DNA of 60,781 nt from Streptomyces termitum (GTDB lineage Bacteria > Actinomycetota > Actinomycetes > Streptomycetales > Streptomycetaceae), in the NCBI RefSeq assembly GCF_014650175.1, contig NZ_BMUL01000026.1, positions 1 through 60,781 on the forward strand. Reading direction: 5' to 3'. Made by a program: the position numbers and the translations under genes. Of this stretch, positions 32,214 through 42,274 are shown in pieces (the first letter of the stretch is position 1; each line of letters starts with the position of its first letter). The notes beneath the pieces are model-generated. The model saw only the letters and a program-made list of their open reading frames with translations. It did no database searches and was not told where the DNA came from.

Positions 32214-32484
32214 GGTGTCGTGCCTTTCGCTGCTGTGGTGCGGACACAGGGCAGCGCGATTCCCGGACGCGGAAAGGCGTCAGCGGGCCTGCGATGACGG
32301 GCGCGCAGCCGTCACCGGCAGGCGGGAGAGGCGAGGATCACGTCGTACCGGGCACGGGGGAGGGCCGTGAGACGCACGGTCGACTCCCCTCGGACGGATG
32401 CACGGACGGACGGACGCGGCACCCTCGGGGGGCGCGCGGTGCGGCGAGTCTAGGGAACCGTCCTCCGGGGACGACAGCGAATTT

Positions 32485-32892
32485 TCAGGCGGCCGGCTGG
32501 AGCAGGTCCCAGCGGTTGCCGTACAGGTCCTCGAAGACGGCGACCGAACCGTACGCCTCGTGGCGCGGCTCCTCCAGGAACTTCACCCCCGCCTCCGACA
32601 TCCGGGCGTGGTCCCGGGCGAAGTCGTCCGTGTGCAGGAAGAAGGCGACCCGGCCGCCGCTCTGGTTCCCGACGGCCGCCGACTCGGCCTCGTTCCTGGC
32701 GCGGGCCAGCAGCAGCCCGGCGTTCCCGATCCCGCCGACCCCGCCGGCCCCCGGGGGCCGGACCACGACCCAGCGGACGCCGCCGCCCCGGTCGGTGTCC
32801 TCCACGAGCTCGAACCCGAGGGAGTCGGTGTAGAAGGCGATGGCCTCGTCGTAGTCGTGGACGACGAGGGTGACGAGCGCGATGGACGGCAT
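32485..32892 (-). CDS. VOC family protein (glyoxalase/bleomycin-resistance fold)
   Basis: 135 residues. Two beta-alpha-beta-beta-beta halves: ALVTLVVHDYDEAIAFYTDSLGFELVEDT and RVAFFLHTDDFARDHARM...FLEEPRHEAYGSVAVFEDLYGNRWDLLQP. The halves have metal-ligand-like His (LVVHDYDE) and Glu (AVFEDLYGN) in the usual places. VOC proteins are small metal-dependent isomerases, dioxygenases or resistance proteins; which of these cannot be decided here. ATG 32892. The 270 bp before the EF-G start (32214-32484) hold no recognisable gene. Confidence 0.85.
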   Translation of the reverse strand: MPSIALVTLVVHDYDEAIAFYTDSLGFELVEDTDRGGGVRWVVVRPPGAGGVGGIGNAGLLLARARNEAESAAVGNQSGGRVAFFLHTDDFARDHARMSEAGVKFLEEPRHEAYGSVAVFEDLYGNRWDLLQPAA

Positions 32893-33056
32893 GCGCCCAA
32901 CGTAACGCCGGAGACCGGCGGCCACCCACCCGCGCGGCCCCGCGTCCGACCCTGCCCCGACCCTCGCCGTCCGGCGCGGCGGCGAGGGTCGGGACGGGGG
33001 GTGCACAGGGGTCGGGGCCGGGTCGGCCCGTCCGGCGGGATGGGATGCTGGGGCAC

Positions 33057-33686
33057 ATGGGTGACGCGCGGGGCATCGAGGGGCTCGCCGGACGGGCGCG
33101 CGGGCTCGCCGTGCCGGGGCGGCGGCGCATCCTCGGCATCGCCGGGCCGCCCGGCGCGGGCAAGTCCACGCTCGCCGCCCGGCTCGTCGAGCGGCTCGGC
33201 GGGCTCGCCGTCCTCGTCCCCATGGACGGCTTCCACCTCGCCGGCGCCGAACTCGACCGGCTCGGCCGGACCGGCCGCAAGGGCGCCCCCGACACCTTCG
33301 ACGCCGCCGGATACGCCGCCCTCCTCGCCCGCCTGCGCGCCCCCGAACCCGGCACCGTCGTCTACGCCCCCGCCTTCGACCGCGCCCTGGAGGAACCGGT
33401 CGCCGGCTCGCTGCCCGTCGCCCCGGAGGTCCCGCTCGTCGTCACCGAGGGCAACTACCTCCTGCACGACGCGGGCCCCTGGGCGGCGGTCCGGCCGCTC
33501 CTCGACGAGGTCTGGTACCTCGACCTCCCCGACGCCGTCCGCGTCCCCCGCCTCGTCGCCCGGCACGTCCGCTTCGGCCGCGCCCCGGAGGCGGCGGCCC
33601 GCTGGGTCGAGCGCTCCGACGAGGCCAACGCCCGCCTGATCGCCGACGGCCGGCACCGCGCGGACCTCGTGGTGCCGGGGGAGTAG
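33057..33686 (+). CDS. Nucleoside/nucleotide kinase family protein
   Basis: 209 residues, ATG 33057. P-loop kinase: Walker A IAGPPGAGKSTLAARL, VPMDGFHLAGAEL (the acidic DGFH segment of uridine kinase/pantothenate kinase-like proteins), VVTEGNYLLHDAGPW and RHVRFGRAPEAAARWVERSDEANA with lid arginines. In this family the phosphate acceptor may be a sugar, nucleoside or pantothenate-like compound. No ribosome-binding site is evident, so translation may be leaderless. Divergent from VOC gene; no operon partners. Confidence 0.82.
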   Translation: MGDARGIEGLAGRARGLAVPGRRRILGIAGPPGAGKSTLAARLVERLGGLAVLVPMDGFHLAGAELDRLGRTGRKGAPDTFDAAGYAALLARLRAPEPGTVVYAPAFDRALEEPVAGSLPVAPEVPLVVTEGNYLLHDAGPWAAVRPLLDEVWYLDLPDAVRVPRLVARHVRFGRAPEAAARWVERSDEANARLIADGRHRADLVVPGE

Positions 33687-33742
33687 CCCCCGGGCCCGGC
33701 CCCCGGCCCCGGCCGCCGATGCCGCCCCCGGCGGGAGGCGCG

Positions 33743-34246
33743 TCAGCGCAGGGTGCGCGTCAGCCAGAAGACCTCGCCCTTCTCCTCCGTCGTCACCCGG
33801 TCCCGCGTGAAGCCGAGCTTCTCCAGGACCCGCAGCGACGGCGCGTTCCACGTGCCCACCGTCGACCACAGCCGCTCCCGGCCCGTCGCCCGCGCCGCCT
33901 CCACGACCGCCGCCGCGGCCTCCGTCGCGTACCCGTTCCCGTGCACCCGCTCGAACAGCTCGTACGCGATCTCCGGCTCCTCCAGCGAGGCGCGGCCGAC
34001 GATCAGCCCGCAGTAGCCGATGAAGTCGCCCTCCGCGCGGCGCACGATCGGCAGCAGCGCGATCCCCGTCGTCTCCGTCGCGGCCAGGAACCCCCCGATC
34101 GCCTTCCGGATCCGGTCCTCCGGCGGCTTCCCCTCCCCGCGCTCGGCCAGCAGCGAGCAGAACACGGGCGCGTCCGACTCCGCCCACGGCCGCAGGACCA
34201 GCCGCTCGGTCTCCAGGTGGAAGGGCATCGTCTGAAACTCAGTCAT
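33743..34246 (-). CDS. GNAT family acetyltransferase (RimJ/RimL-like)
   Basis: 167 residues. RimJ/RimL-type GNAT: begins FHLETERLVLRPWAESDAPVF, ends with VGTWNAPSLRVLEKLGFTRD, and has EIAYELFERVHGNGYATEA where the acetyl-CoA loop lies. Transfers acetyl groups to a protein N-terminus or small amine, specificity unknown. ATG 34246 with a weak GGCAGGGTG site. Convergent with the kinase gene (56 bp). Confidence 0.83.
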   Translation of the reverse strand: MTEFQTMPFHLETERLVLRPWAESDAPVFCSLLAERGEGKPPEDRIRKAIGGFLAATETTGIALLPIVRRAEGDFIGYCGLIVGRASLEEPEIAYELFERVHGNGYATEAAAAVVEAARATGRERLWSTVGTWNAPSLRVLEKLGFTRDRVTTEEKGEVFWLTRTLR

Positions 34247-34424
34247 GCCCCCACCCTGCCCCACCTCTCCCATCCCTCCTGCCCCACCCCGCCCCTCCCG
34301 CCCCCGCCCCGGCGTCTCCTTGCCGCCGACCGGCAAGGACCGGGGCGCCGCTCCTGCCCGCCGCCGCCCTCGCGACGCCCGGCCTCCGCCGCGATCCTGC
34401 GGGGGAACGGAAAGGGGGACGCGT

Positions 34425-34736
34425 GTGCTCGACGTACTGGACGGCCTGTTCCTGTGGGCCGCCGGGGTGGTCTTCGTGTGGCGGGGCGCCCTCCGGCTGA
34501 TCGGCCGCGCCGACGCCCCCGGACCGGACGGCCCCCGCTGGACCGGCCTCTCCCGGGGCGCCGGATGCGTCCTCCTGGGCGTCTCCCTCGCCGCCCAGGC
34601 GCTCGGCGTCTTCGACCCCGTCGGCAGCACCCTCCGCCTTCTCGGCCTCCCGCTGCTCGCGCTCGCCCTCGCCGGCGGGCACCTCCACCGGTGCCGGAAC
34701 CGGCGGGCCCCCCGCCACGCCGCCCGCGTACCCTGA
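34425..34736 (+). CDS. Small membrane protein
   Basis: 103 residues from GTG 34425, with AAAGGGGG about 8 nt upstream. Three hydrophobic segments: VLDGLFLWAAGVVFVWRGALRL is too long to be one helix (residues 5-21 here), GAGCVLLGVSLAAQALGVF, and LRLLGLPLLALALAGGHLH. A positively charged C-terminus (RCRNRRAPRH) suggests cytoplasmic tail. No family recognised. Independent small gene with short gaps on both sides. Confidence 0.6.
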   Translation: MLDVLDGLFLWAAGVVFVWRGALRLIGRADAPGPDGPRWTGLSRGAGCVLLGVSLAAQALGVFDPVGSTLRLLGLPLLALALAGGHLHRCRNRRAPRHAARVP

Positions 34737-34863
34737 CCGCCCCCGACGGCTCCTGACGGCCCCTCACCCCGCCTCCGGGGCGCGGTGAGTTCGACGGGAG
34801 GGCGGTGCTCCGGCCGCCCCGGTCGCTACGCTGAACACAACGGCGACGGAAGGCGGGGCTGGC

Positions 34864-35823
34864 GTGGGGTGGTTGAGGAGAGGACCCAGGCGGGACGGCG
34901 AGGACGCCCCGCGCGACCCCGAGTTCGGCTACTTCTCCGTGCGCGAGGCCGCGCTCTTCCGCTCCACCGTCCGCGAGGCGTTCGCCGAACTCGGCCTGGA
35001 GGTCACCGTCTACGCCGACTCCGTGCAGGACGACGGCCGGCGCCGCTTCGGCCTCGGCAACCTCGCCGCCGTCTGCCACCGCGACCGGCGCGGCCCCCGC
35101 GTCTGGCCCGCCCTGATCCGCCGGCACGTCTCCCTCGTCGTCCGCACCCTGGACGGGCCCTCCGCCCTCGACACCCTGCCGCCCGACCAGATCCGCGCCC
35201 AGCTCTACCCCCGCGTCGTCAACGCCGACGGCATCGACCCCGGCGCCTTCGGCTACGCCCGCACCGTCGCCCCCGGCCTGTACGAGATCCTCGCCCTCGA
35301 CCTGCCCGAGAGCGTCATGATGCTCACCGACGAGGCCCTCGACCGGCTCGGCGACCCCGCCCAGCTCCGCGCCCGCGCCCTGAAGAACCTGCGCGGACTG
35401 CCCGTCGAGGACCACGAGACCGTCCGCGACGCCGACGGCATGTGCTTCGAGATCGTCGCCGGGGACTCCTTCTACACCGCCAGCCGCGTCCTCGACCTCG
35501 ACGGCCTCGCCCACCGCGTCACCGGCCTGCCGCTCGGCGAGCACGGCGCCCTCGTCGCCCTGCCCTTCCGGCACCAGATCGCCTTCCACCCCATCCGCGA
35601 CACCTCCATCATCCCGGCGCTCGGCGCCCTGGCCTCCTTCGCCGCCGCCGAGTACGAGGACACCCCCGGCGCGATCAGCCCGTACGTCTTCTGGTGGCGC
35701 GACGGCGTCCTCACTCAGCTCAGCGAGCACGACGAGGACCACGGCGAACTGCGGATCGTCGTCGGCGACGACTTCCAGGAACTCCTGGAACGGCTCATCG
35801 CCCAGGGCCCCGGCCCCTGCTGA
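34864..35823 (+). CDS. Hypothetical protein, DUF1444-like
   Basis: 319 residues from GTG 34864. No signal peptide or membrane segment. The order of conserved-looking motifs (LPPDQIRAQLYPRVVNADG, ALDLPESVMMLTDEALDRLG, VAGDSFYTASRVLDLDGL, HQIAFHPIRDTSIIPALG) resembles DUF1444/YtpQ-like cytoplasmic proteins of unknown function, but I am not sure of the family. Same direction as the aminopeptidase gene, 77 bp upstream. A TACGCT hexamer at 34826-34831 might be a -10 box. Confidence 0.65.
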   Translation: MGWLRRGPRRDGEDAPRDPEFGYFSVREAALFRSTVREAFAELGLEVTVYADSVQDDGRRRFGLGNLAAVCHRDRRGPRVWPALIRRHVSLVVRTLDGPSALDTLPPDQIRAQLYPRVVNADGIDPGAFGYARTVAPGLYEILALDLPESVMMLTDEALDRLGDPAQLRARALKNLRGLPVEDHETVRDADGMCFEIVAGDSFYTASRVLDLDGLAHRVTGLPLGEHGALVALPFRHQIAFHPIRDTSIIPALGALASFAAAEYEDTPGAISPYVFWWRDGVLTQLSEHDEDHGELRIVVGDDFQELLERLIAQGPGPC

Positions 35824-35900
35824 ACCCGGCCCGCGCGGTCGCGGCGGCGAGGACCGGCGGGCAGGATGCTGAGGGACCCACCGCCGCGCGAGGAGACCCC

Positions 35901-37043
35901 ATGCCGAGCAGCCCCGAGGACGCCGCCCCCGCCCCCTTCACCGCCGACGACTACCGGGCCCGGATGGACCGGGCCGCCGCCTCCGCCGCCGACGCCGGAC
36001 TCGCCGGGGTCCTCGTCGCCCCCGGCCCCGACCTCGTCCACCTCACCGGCTACCGGCCGACCGCGATCACCGAACGGCTCACCGTCCTCGTCATCGCCCC
36101 CGGCCGCGACCCCGTCCTCGTCGTCCCCACCCTGGAGGCCCCCGACGCCGAGAAGGCCGCCGGGGCCGCCGCGCTCACCCTGCGCACCTGGACCGACGGC
36201 AAGGACCCGTACGCCGTCACCGCGCCCCTCCTGGACGCCTCCGGCCGCTTCGGCGTCAGCGACAACGCCTGGGCGATGCACCTGCTCGGCCTCCAGCAGG
36301 CCCTGCCCGCCACCTCGTACGTCTCCCTCACCGAGGCCCTGCCCATGCTCCGGGCCGTCAAGGACGCCCACGAGCTGGCCCGGATCGCCGCCGCCGGGGC
36401 CGCCGCCGACCGGGCCTACGGCGAGATCCTCAAGGTGCGCTTCGCCGGCCGCCGCGAGACCGAGGTCGCCGCCGACCTGGCCCGGCTGCTCATCGACTTC
36501 GGCCACTCCCAGGTCGACTTCACGGTCGTCGGCTCCGGACCCAACGGCGCCGACCCGCACCACGAGGCGGGCGAGCGGACCATCGAGCACGGCGACATGG
36601 TCGTCCTCGACTTCGGCGGCCTCAAGCACGGCTACGGCTCCGACACCACCCGTACCGTCCACGTCGGCGAACCCACCGACGAGGAGCGCCGCGTCCACGA
36701 CCTGGTCCGCGAGGCCCAGCAGGCCGGCTTCGAGGCCGTGCGGCCCGGCATCGCCTGCCAGGACGTCGACCGCGCCGCCCGTAAGGTCATCACCGACGCC
36801 GGATACGGCGCGTACTTCATCCACCGCACCGGCCACGGCATCGGCGTCACCACCCACGAACCGCCCTACATGATCGAGGGCGAGGAGCGGCCCGTCGTCC
36901 CCGGCATGTGCTTCTCCATCGAACCCGGCGTCTACCTGCCCGGCCGCTTCGGCGTCCGCATCGAGGACATCGTCACGATGACCGAGGACGGCACCGGCCA
37001 CCGCTTCAACACCACCCCGCACGAGATGGCCCTCGTCGAATAG
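35901..37043 (+). CDS. M24 family metallopeptidase (aminopeptidase P / Xaa-Pro-type)
   Basis: 380 residues, ATG 35901 with GAGGAG close upstream. N-terminal creatinase-like domain (GVLVAPGPDLVHLTGYRP), then the pita-bread fold. The five metal ligands are visible: Asp in MVVLDFGGL, Asp in YGSDTTRTVH, His in HRTGHGIGV, Glu in CFSIEPGVYL and Glu in VRIEDIVTM. The enzyme removes N-terminal residues next to proline or splits Xaa-Pro dipeptides, cytoplasmic. Activity and substrate are inferred from the family. It converges on the treZ gene (30-bp gap). Confidence 0.92.
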   Translation: MPSSPEDAAPAPFTADDYRARMDRAAASAADAGLAGVLVAPGPDLVHLTGYRPTAITERLTVLVIAPGRDPVLVVPTLEAPDAEKAAGAAALTLRTWTDGKDPYAVTAPLLDASGRFGVSDNAWAMHLLGLQQALPATSYVSLTEALPMLRAVKDAHELARIAAAGAAADRAYGEILKVRFAGRRETEVAADLARLLIDFGHSQVDFTVVGSGPNGADPHHEAGERTIEHGDMVVLDFGGLKHGYGSDTTRTVHVGEPTDEERRVHDLVREAQQAGFEAVRPGIACQDVDRAARKVITDAGYGAYFIHRTGHGIGVTTHEPPYMIEGEERPVVPGMCFSIEPGVYLPGRFGVRIEDIVTMTEDGTGHRFNTTPHEMALVE

Positions 37044-37073
37044 CCGGACCGGCCCCGGCGGAAAGGACCCCGC

Positions 37074-38825
<1,752 letters not shown>

Positions 38826-38907
38826 GACGGTCCCCTCGCAGACGACGGTACGGTCACGGCCGGGCCGCCCCACCGGGACGGCACGGCGGCCGTCTCCATC
38901 CTGGCAG

Positions 38908-39876
38908 TCAGGACGGCGACGCGCCCGGCGCGTCCCACACGCAGTCGATCTGCCGCTGGAAGACGGCGTACCCCGCGCGGGCGAAGGCGGCGGCCATCGG
39001 CACGTTCCCCACGTCGGTGGAGGCCCGCACCCGGTCCACGCCCGTCCCGGCCAGGATCCGGGTGCCCTCGGCGAGGATCTCGTCGATGTACCCGTGGCCC
39101 CGGTGGTCCGGGAGCACCCCGATGTAGGCGATGATCGGGTTGTAGCTGTTGCGGGCGGGGACCACGAAGCCCACCGGGTCGCCCGTGTCGGCCCGCTCGG
39201 CGATCCGCCACCAGTCGCGCGGCGACGCGTAGCGGGCGAACTCCCCGTCGTACTGCCGCTCCGCCGCCTCCCGCGCCGCCAGGCCCCCGGCCAGCTCCGC
39301 CCGGCTGTGCGCGTCGAGCGTGCCCTCCAGCGTCCGCGCCATCAGCGCGACCAGGTCCTCCCGGTCCCGCACCGGCCGGAACCGCAGCCGGCCGGACGGC
39401 TCCGCGACCGGCCTTCCCGGCCGCCACTCCAGCCGCAGCCGCTCCACCAGCGGCCGGGCGCCGGTCTCCGCGAGCAGGTCGAGCCGCGCCTCCACCCCGG
39501 CCCGCTCCACCGCGTCCTCCCGCCAGTCCGGCGACAGGAAGCGGCTGTACTCCGGCGGGACCGTCCCGGCCGGCACGACCGCCGCCGACGCCTCCGCGAG
39601 CAGCCTGCGGCCCACCCCGGCCGCCTCCTCGGCGGACAGCTCCGGCGCCAGGTCGAAGAAGTCGAGGAGGTACGGGGCGGCGCCCGCCGTGTGGGTCCAC
39701 CAGGCGATCCGGCCGAGCGGCCGGCCGTCCCGCACCGCCACCCACATCCACTCCGGGAGGCGGCGGCCCGACGCGAGGTCGTCGGAGAGCTCGTGGTCGA
39801 GCGTGTAGGACAGGCCGAGGAAGAGGTCCAGCTCCTCGGAGCCGGTGAGCGGGCGGACGACGAGACCGTCGGTCAT
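38908..39876 (-). CDS. GNAT family acetyltransferase (two-domain)
   Basis: 322 residues, nearly twice the usual GNAT size, with an N-terminal GNAT-like half and a second half carrying the clearer acetyl-CoA loop: YIGVLPDHRGHGYIDEILAEG, then STDVGNVPMAAAFARAGYAVFQRQ. Similar two-domain GNATs in actinobacteria include mycothiol synthase-like and antibiotic-acetylating enzymes, but here the substrate is unknown. ATG 39876 with a weak site. Same direction as treZ (82 bp upstream), possibly one transcript. Confidence 0.8.
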   Translation of the reverse strand: MTDGLVVRPLTGSEELDLFLGLSYTLDHELSDDLASGRRLPEWMWVAVRDGRPLGRIAWWTHTAGAAPYLLDFFDLAPELSAEEAAGVGRRLLAEASAAVVPAGTVPPEYSRFLSPDWREDAVERAGVEARLDLLAETGARPLVERLRLEWRPGRPVAEPSGRLRFRPVRDREDLVALMARTLEGTLDAHSRAELAGGLAAREAAERQYDGEFARYASPRDWWRIAERADTGDPVGFVVPARNSYNPIIAYIGVLPDHRGHGYIDEILAEGTRILAGTGVDRVRASTDVGNVPMAAAFARAGYAVFQRQIDCVWDAPGASPS

Positions 39877-40151
39877 ACAGGAGTTCCCCCAGGGGTACGG
39901 GTGCGCTGAGCCCGCAGACCGTAACAGCGGCCGCGCCCCCCGGTCGCCCGGTTTTACGGCGGGGCCGGGGCCGGGCCGGGGCCGCCGCCGGGCCGGGGCG
40001 GATGCGCGGCGGGGCCCGGCGGGAGCCCGGGACGGCGGCGGGCCCGGGGGCGCTCAGGGGCGGGGCCGGGGATTTCTGTGGCAGAGCCGGTACGGGGCGG
40101 GGCACCGGGACTTCTGGACAGTCCGGGCCGGTCACCCGGACAATCACCCCT

Positions 40152-40772
40152 GTGACGACCCCTTACGAGCCCCCGGCGCAGGCACCCGCGCAGGCCCCGG
40201 CGCAGCTCCCCGCGCCCGCGCCCGCCCTGCCCCCGGCGCCCGTACCGGCGCACGCCCCCCGGCTGACCGACGCCGAGCGGGACCGCGCCCTGGGACTCCT
40301 CCGGGAAGGCGCGGCCCAGGGGCGGCTCTCCCACGACACCTTCCTCTTCCGCATGGAGCGGGCGCTCCAGGCCCGCCGCCCCGACGAACTCGCCGTCCTC
40401 ACCGCCGACCTGCGCGCCGAGGGCACCTGGACCCGGCGGGTCGTCGGCGCCGTCGAGCGGATGTCGGCCTTCACCGCCCGCGTCGGCCGGGCCTGGCACG
40501 CCGAGCGGCTGCCGAAACTGCTGCTGCCGCAGCCGGGGCCGTACCCCCTGCGGATCGGCCGCGACCCGGCCAACGGCCTGCGCCTCAGCCACGAGACCGC
40601 CTCCCGGCTGCACGCCGAGCTCTCCCTCCAGGGCGGCCTGTGGATCCTGCGCGACCTCGGCTCCACCAACGGCACCACCGTCAACGGCCGGCGGGTCGTC
40701 GGCGCCGTCGCCGTCCGGGCCGGCGACGTCGTCGGCTTCGGCGAGACGACCTTCCGCCTCGCCGCCGACTGA
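40152..40772 (+). CDS. DUF1707 and FHA domain protein
   Basis: 206 residues from GTG 40152. N-terminal Pro/Ala repeat (APAQAPAQLPAPAPAL). Residues 42-95: DUF1707, LTDAERDRALGLLREGAAQGRLSHDTF and the following helix. Residues 125-206: FHA domain YPLRIGRDPANGLRLSH, SRLHAELSL (His), LRDLGSTNGTTVNGRR. FHA domains bind phospho-Thr peptides, so the protein probably links a Ser/Thr kinase to a partner. No membrane segment. The 275 bp before it (39877-40151) is very GC-rich and holds no gene. Same direction as the P450-like gene. Confidence 0.88.
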   Translation: MTTPYEPPAQAPAQAPAQLPAPAPALPPAPVPAHAPRLTDAERDRALGLLREGAAQGRLSHDTFLFRMERALQARRPDELAVLTADLRAEGTWTRRVVGAVERMSAFTARVGRAWHAERLPKLLLPQPGPYPLRIGRDPANGLRLSHETASRLHAELSLQGGLWILRDLGSTNGTTVNGRRVVGAVAVRAGDVVGFGETTFRLAAD

Positions 40773-40803
40773 CCGCGCGTCCGCCGAGGTCAGAGCCGTA
40801 CCC

Positions 40804-40816
40804 CTTCACCCGTACG
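40804..40816 (-). repeat. Isolated copy of the CGTACG element
   Basis: CTTCACCCGTACG here is identical over 13 bp to 44686-44698, where it is part of the repeat array upstream of treY. It lies between the FHA and P450-like genes. Confidence 0.45.
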
Positions 40817-40915
40817 GCGGCACGTGGCGGGCGGTGGGCGGCGGCCGGTGGTCCGCTGGGAGGACCCGCGCCGCCACCCGGCCGCGGCAGCCACCGCCGG
40901 ACGACAGGGGACGCG

Positions 40916-42013
40916 ATGCGCGACGAGCCGAACCCCGCCCCGGGCCGCCCCGGCCCCCGCCCCGCCGCCGGCCCCTGGGCCGCCGGGGACCCCTGGCGGA
41001 GCCTGCCCGCGATGAGCCCCGCCGCCCGGGTCACCCCCCTCGGTCCCGGCCGCGTCCGCGCCGCGACCCGCCCCGCCGCCGGCCCGCCCGGCGGCCGGAC
41101 CGTCGCCCCCAGCCCGCTGGACCCCGGCGCCGCCCGCGACCCGCACCCCGTGCACCGCAGGCTCCGCGAGGAGTTCCCCCTCACCTACGACCCGCTGCTG
41201 CGCGCCTGGGTGCTCAGCCGGTACGCCGACGTCGCCGCCGCCCTCACCGACCCGCGCTTCACCCACGGCCACCGGCCCGGCGACCCGCCGTGCGCCCGTG
41301 CCCGGGGCCACGCCGACGTGGACCTCGACGGACTGCGGGCCGCCGCCGAACGCACCGCCCACGTCCTCGCCCGCCGGATCGCCGACCGGCCGCAGGCCGA
41401 CCTGGTCGCCGACTTCTGCCACTGGCTGCCCGCCGGGACCGTCGCCACCGCCGTCGGCGTGCCCTACCGGGACATGATGCGGCTGGTGCGCGGCCGGGCC
41501 GCGACCGCGCTCGCCGGGAAGTGCGGCGGCCAGCTCGCCGTCCGCGAGAAGGCGCTCGCCTCCTTCCTCGCCAACGTCCTCACCGACCCCGCCCTCACCG
41601 CCGCCCTGCGCCGGGCCCCGGCGGAGGCGGTGGACCGGGCGTGGACCGAGTCGCTGCGCCGCGACCCGCCGGTGCAGATCGCCGTCCGGCGGGTCCGCGA
41701 GGACGTGCCGGTGAGCGGCGGCGTGCTGCCCGGCGGCTCCTCCGTCGCCCTCCTCATCGGCGCCGCCGGACGGGACCCGGAGCGCTTCCGCGACCCGGAC
41801 CGCTTCGACCCCGAGCGCGACGACCCGGGCCAGCTCACCTACGGCGGCGGCTTCTGCCCGGCGGTCGTCCTGGCCGGACTGGAGGCGCGGCACGCGCTGC
41901 GCGCGCTCTTCGAGGCGATGCCGAGGCTGCGGCCGGCCGACGGCTTCCGCCCGGTGCCGGCCGGCCTCATCACCCGCGCGCCCCAGACCCTGATCGTCCG
42001 GCCCGGCGGCTGA
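40916..42013 (+). CDS. Cytochrome P450-like protein, short
   Basis: 365 residues, ATG 40916 with ACAGGGGAC. P450-like features: LTYDPLLRAWVLSRYADVAAAL (in two parts LTYDPLLRAWVLS and RYADVAAAL), ExxR as E245-R248 in AWTESLRRDPPV, PERF-like DPERFRDPDRFDPERD, and Cys314 in LTYGGGFCPAVVLAGLEA. The I-helix AGxxT motif is missing, and the heme loop lacks the usual His and Arg (FxxGxHxC). Between residues 230 and 245 there is little room for a full I-helix region. It may be a P450-fold protein without mono-oxygenase chemistry. Overlap with the 42017 gene is absent (3-bp gap, convergent). Confidence 0.65.
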   Translation: MRDEPNPAPGRPGPRPAAGPWAAGDPWRSLPAMSPAARVTPLGPGRVRAATRPAAGPPGGRTVAPSPLDPGAARDPHPVHRRLREEFPLTYDPLLRAWVLSRYADVAAALTDPRFTHGHRPGDPPCARARGHADVDLDGLRAAAERTAHVLARRIADRPQADLVADFCHWLPAGTVATAVGVPYRDMMRLVRGRAATALAGKCGGQLAVREKALASFLANVLTDPALTAALRRAPAEAVDRAWTESLRRDPPVQIAVRRVREDVPVSGGVLPGGSSVALLIGAAGRDPERFRDPDRFDPERDDPGQLTYGGGFCPAVVLAGLEARHALRALFEAMPRLRPADGFRPVPAGLITRAPQTLIVRPGG

Positions 42014-42016
42014 CGC

Positions 42017-42256
42017 TCAGCGGCGCCGCTGGTAGGAGTCGCTCTGCGTCAGCGGCGAGTTGTGCACCGCGAAGCTGTTGTACGACACCCGGTCCTGCGC
42101 CGCCTGGACCCGGGCCTCCTGCTCGATCAGCAGCCCGTCCGCGTTCTCCGTCCTGTTCCCGCCGCGCCGCAGCAGGACCACGATGAGCAGGAGGATGATC
42201 GCCCCGAGAATCCCGAACAGCACCAACAATCCGATCGCCTCCCTCTCTTCGAACAC
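42017..42256 (-). CDS. Small single-pass membrane protein
   Basis: 79 residues from GTG 42256, with GGGACGAC as a weak site. One transmembrane helix near the N-terminus (IGLLVLFGILGAIILLLIVVLL in about residues 8-29), then a polar cytoplasmic-like tail with SYNSFAVHNSPLTQSDSYQRRR. It follows treY by 18 bp, so it is likely co-transcribed with it. No family recognised. Confidence 0.65.
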   Translation of the reverse strand: MFEEREAIGLLVLFGILGAIILLLIVVLLRRGGNRTENADGLLIEQEARVQAAQDRVSYNSFAVHNSPLTQSDSYQRRR

Positions 42257-42274
42257 CGTCGTCCCAGTATGCGG

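Noticed and set aside
34243..35742. 499-codon minus-strand frame opposite the DUF1444-like gene
   Set aside because: Gly/Val/Asp-rich shadow without motifs or a good start; the plus-strand gene has normal codon bias.
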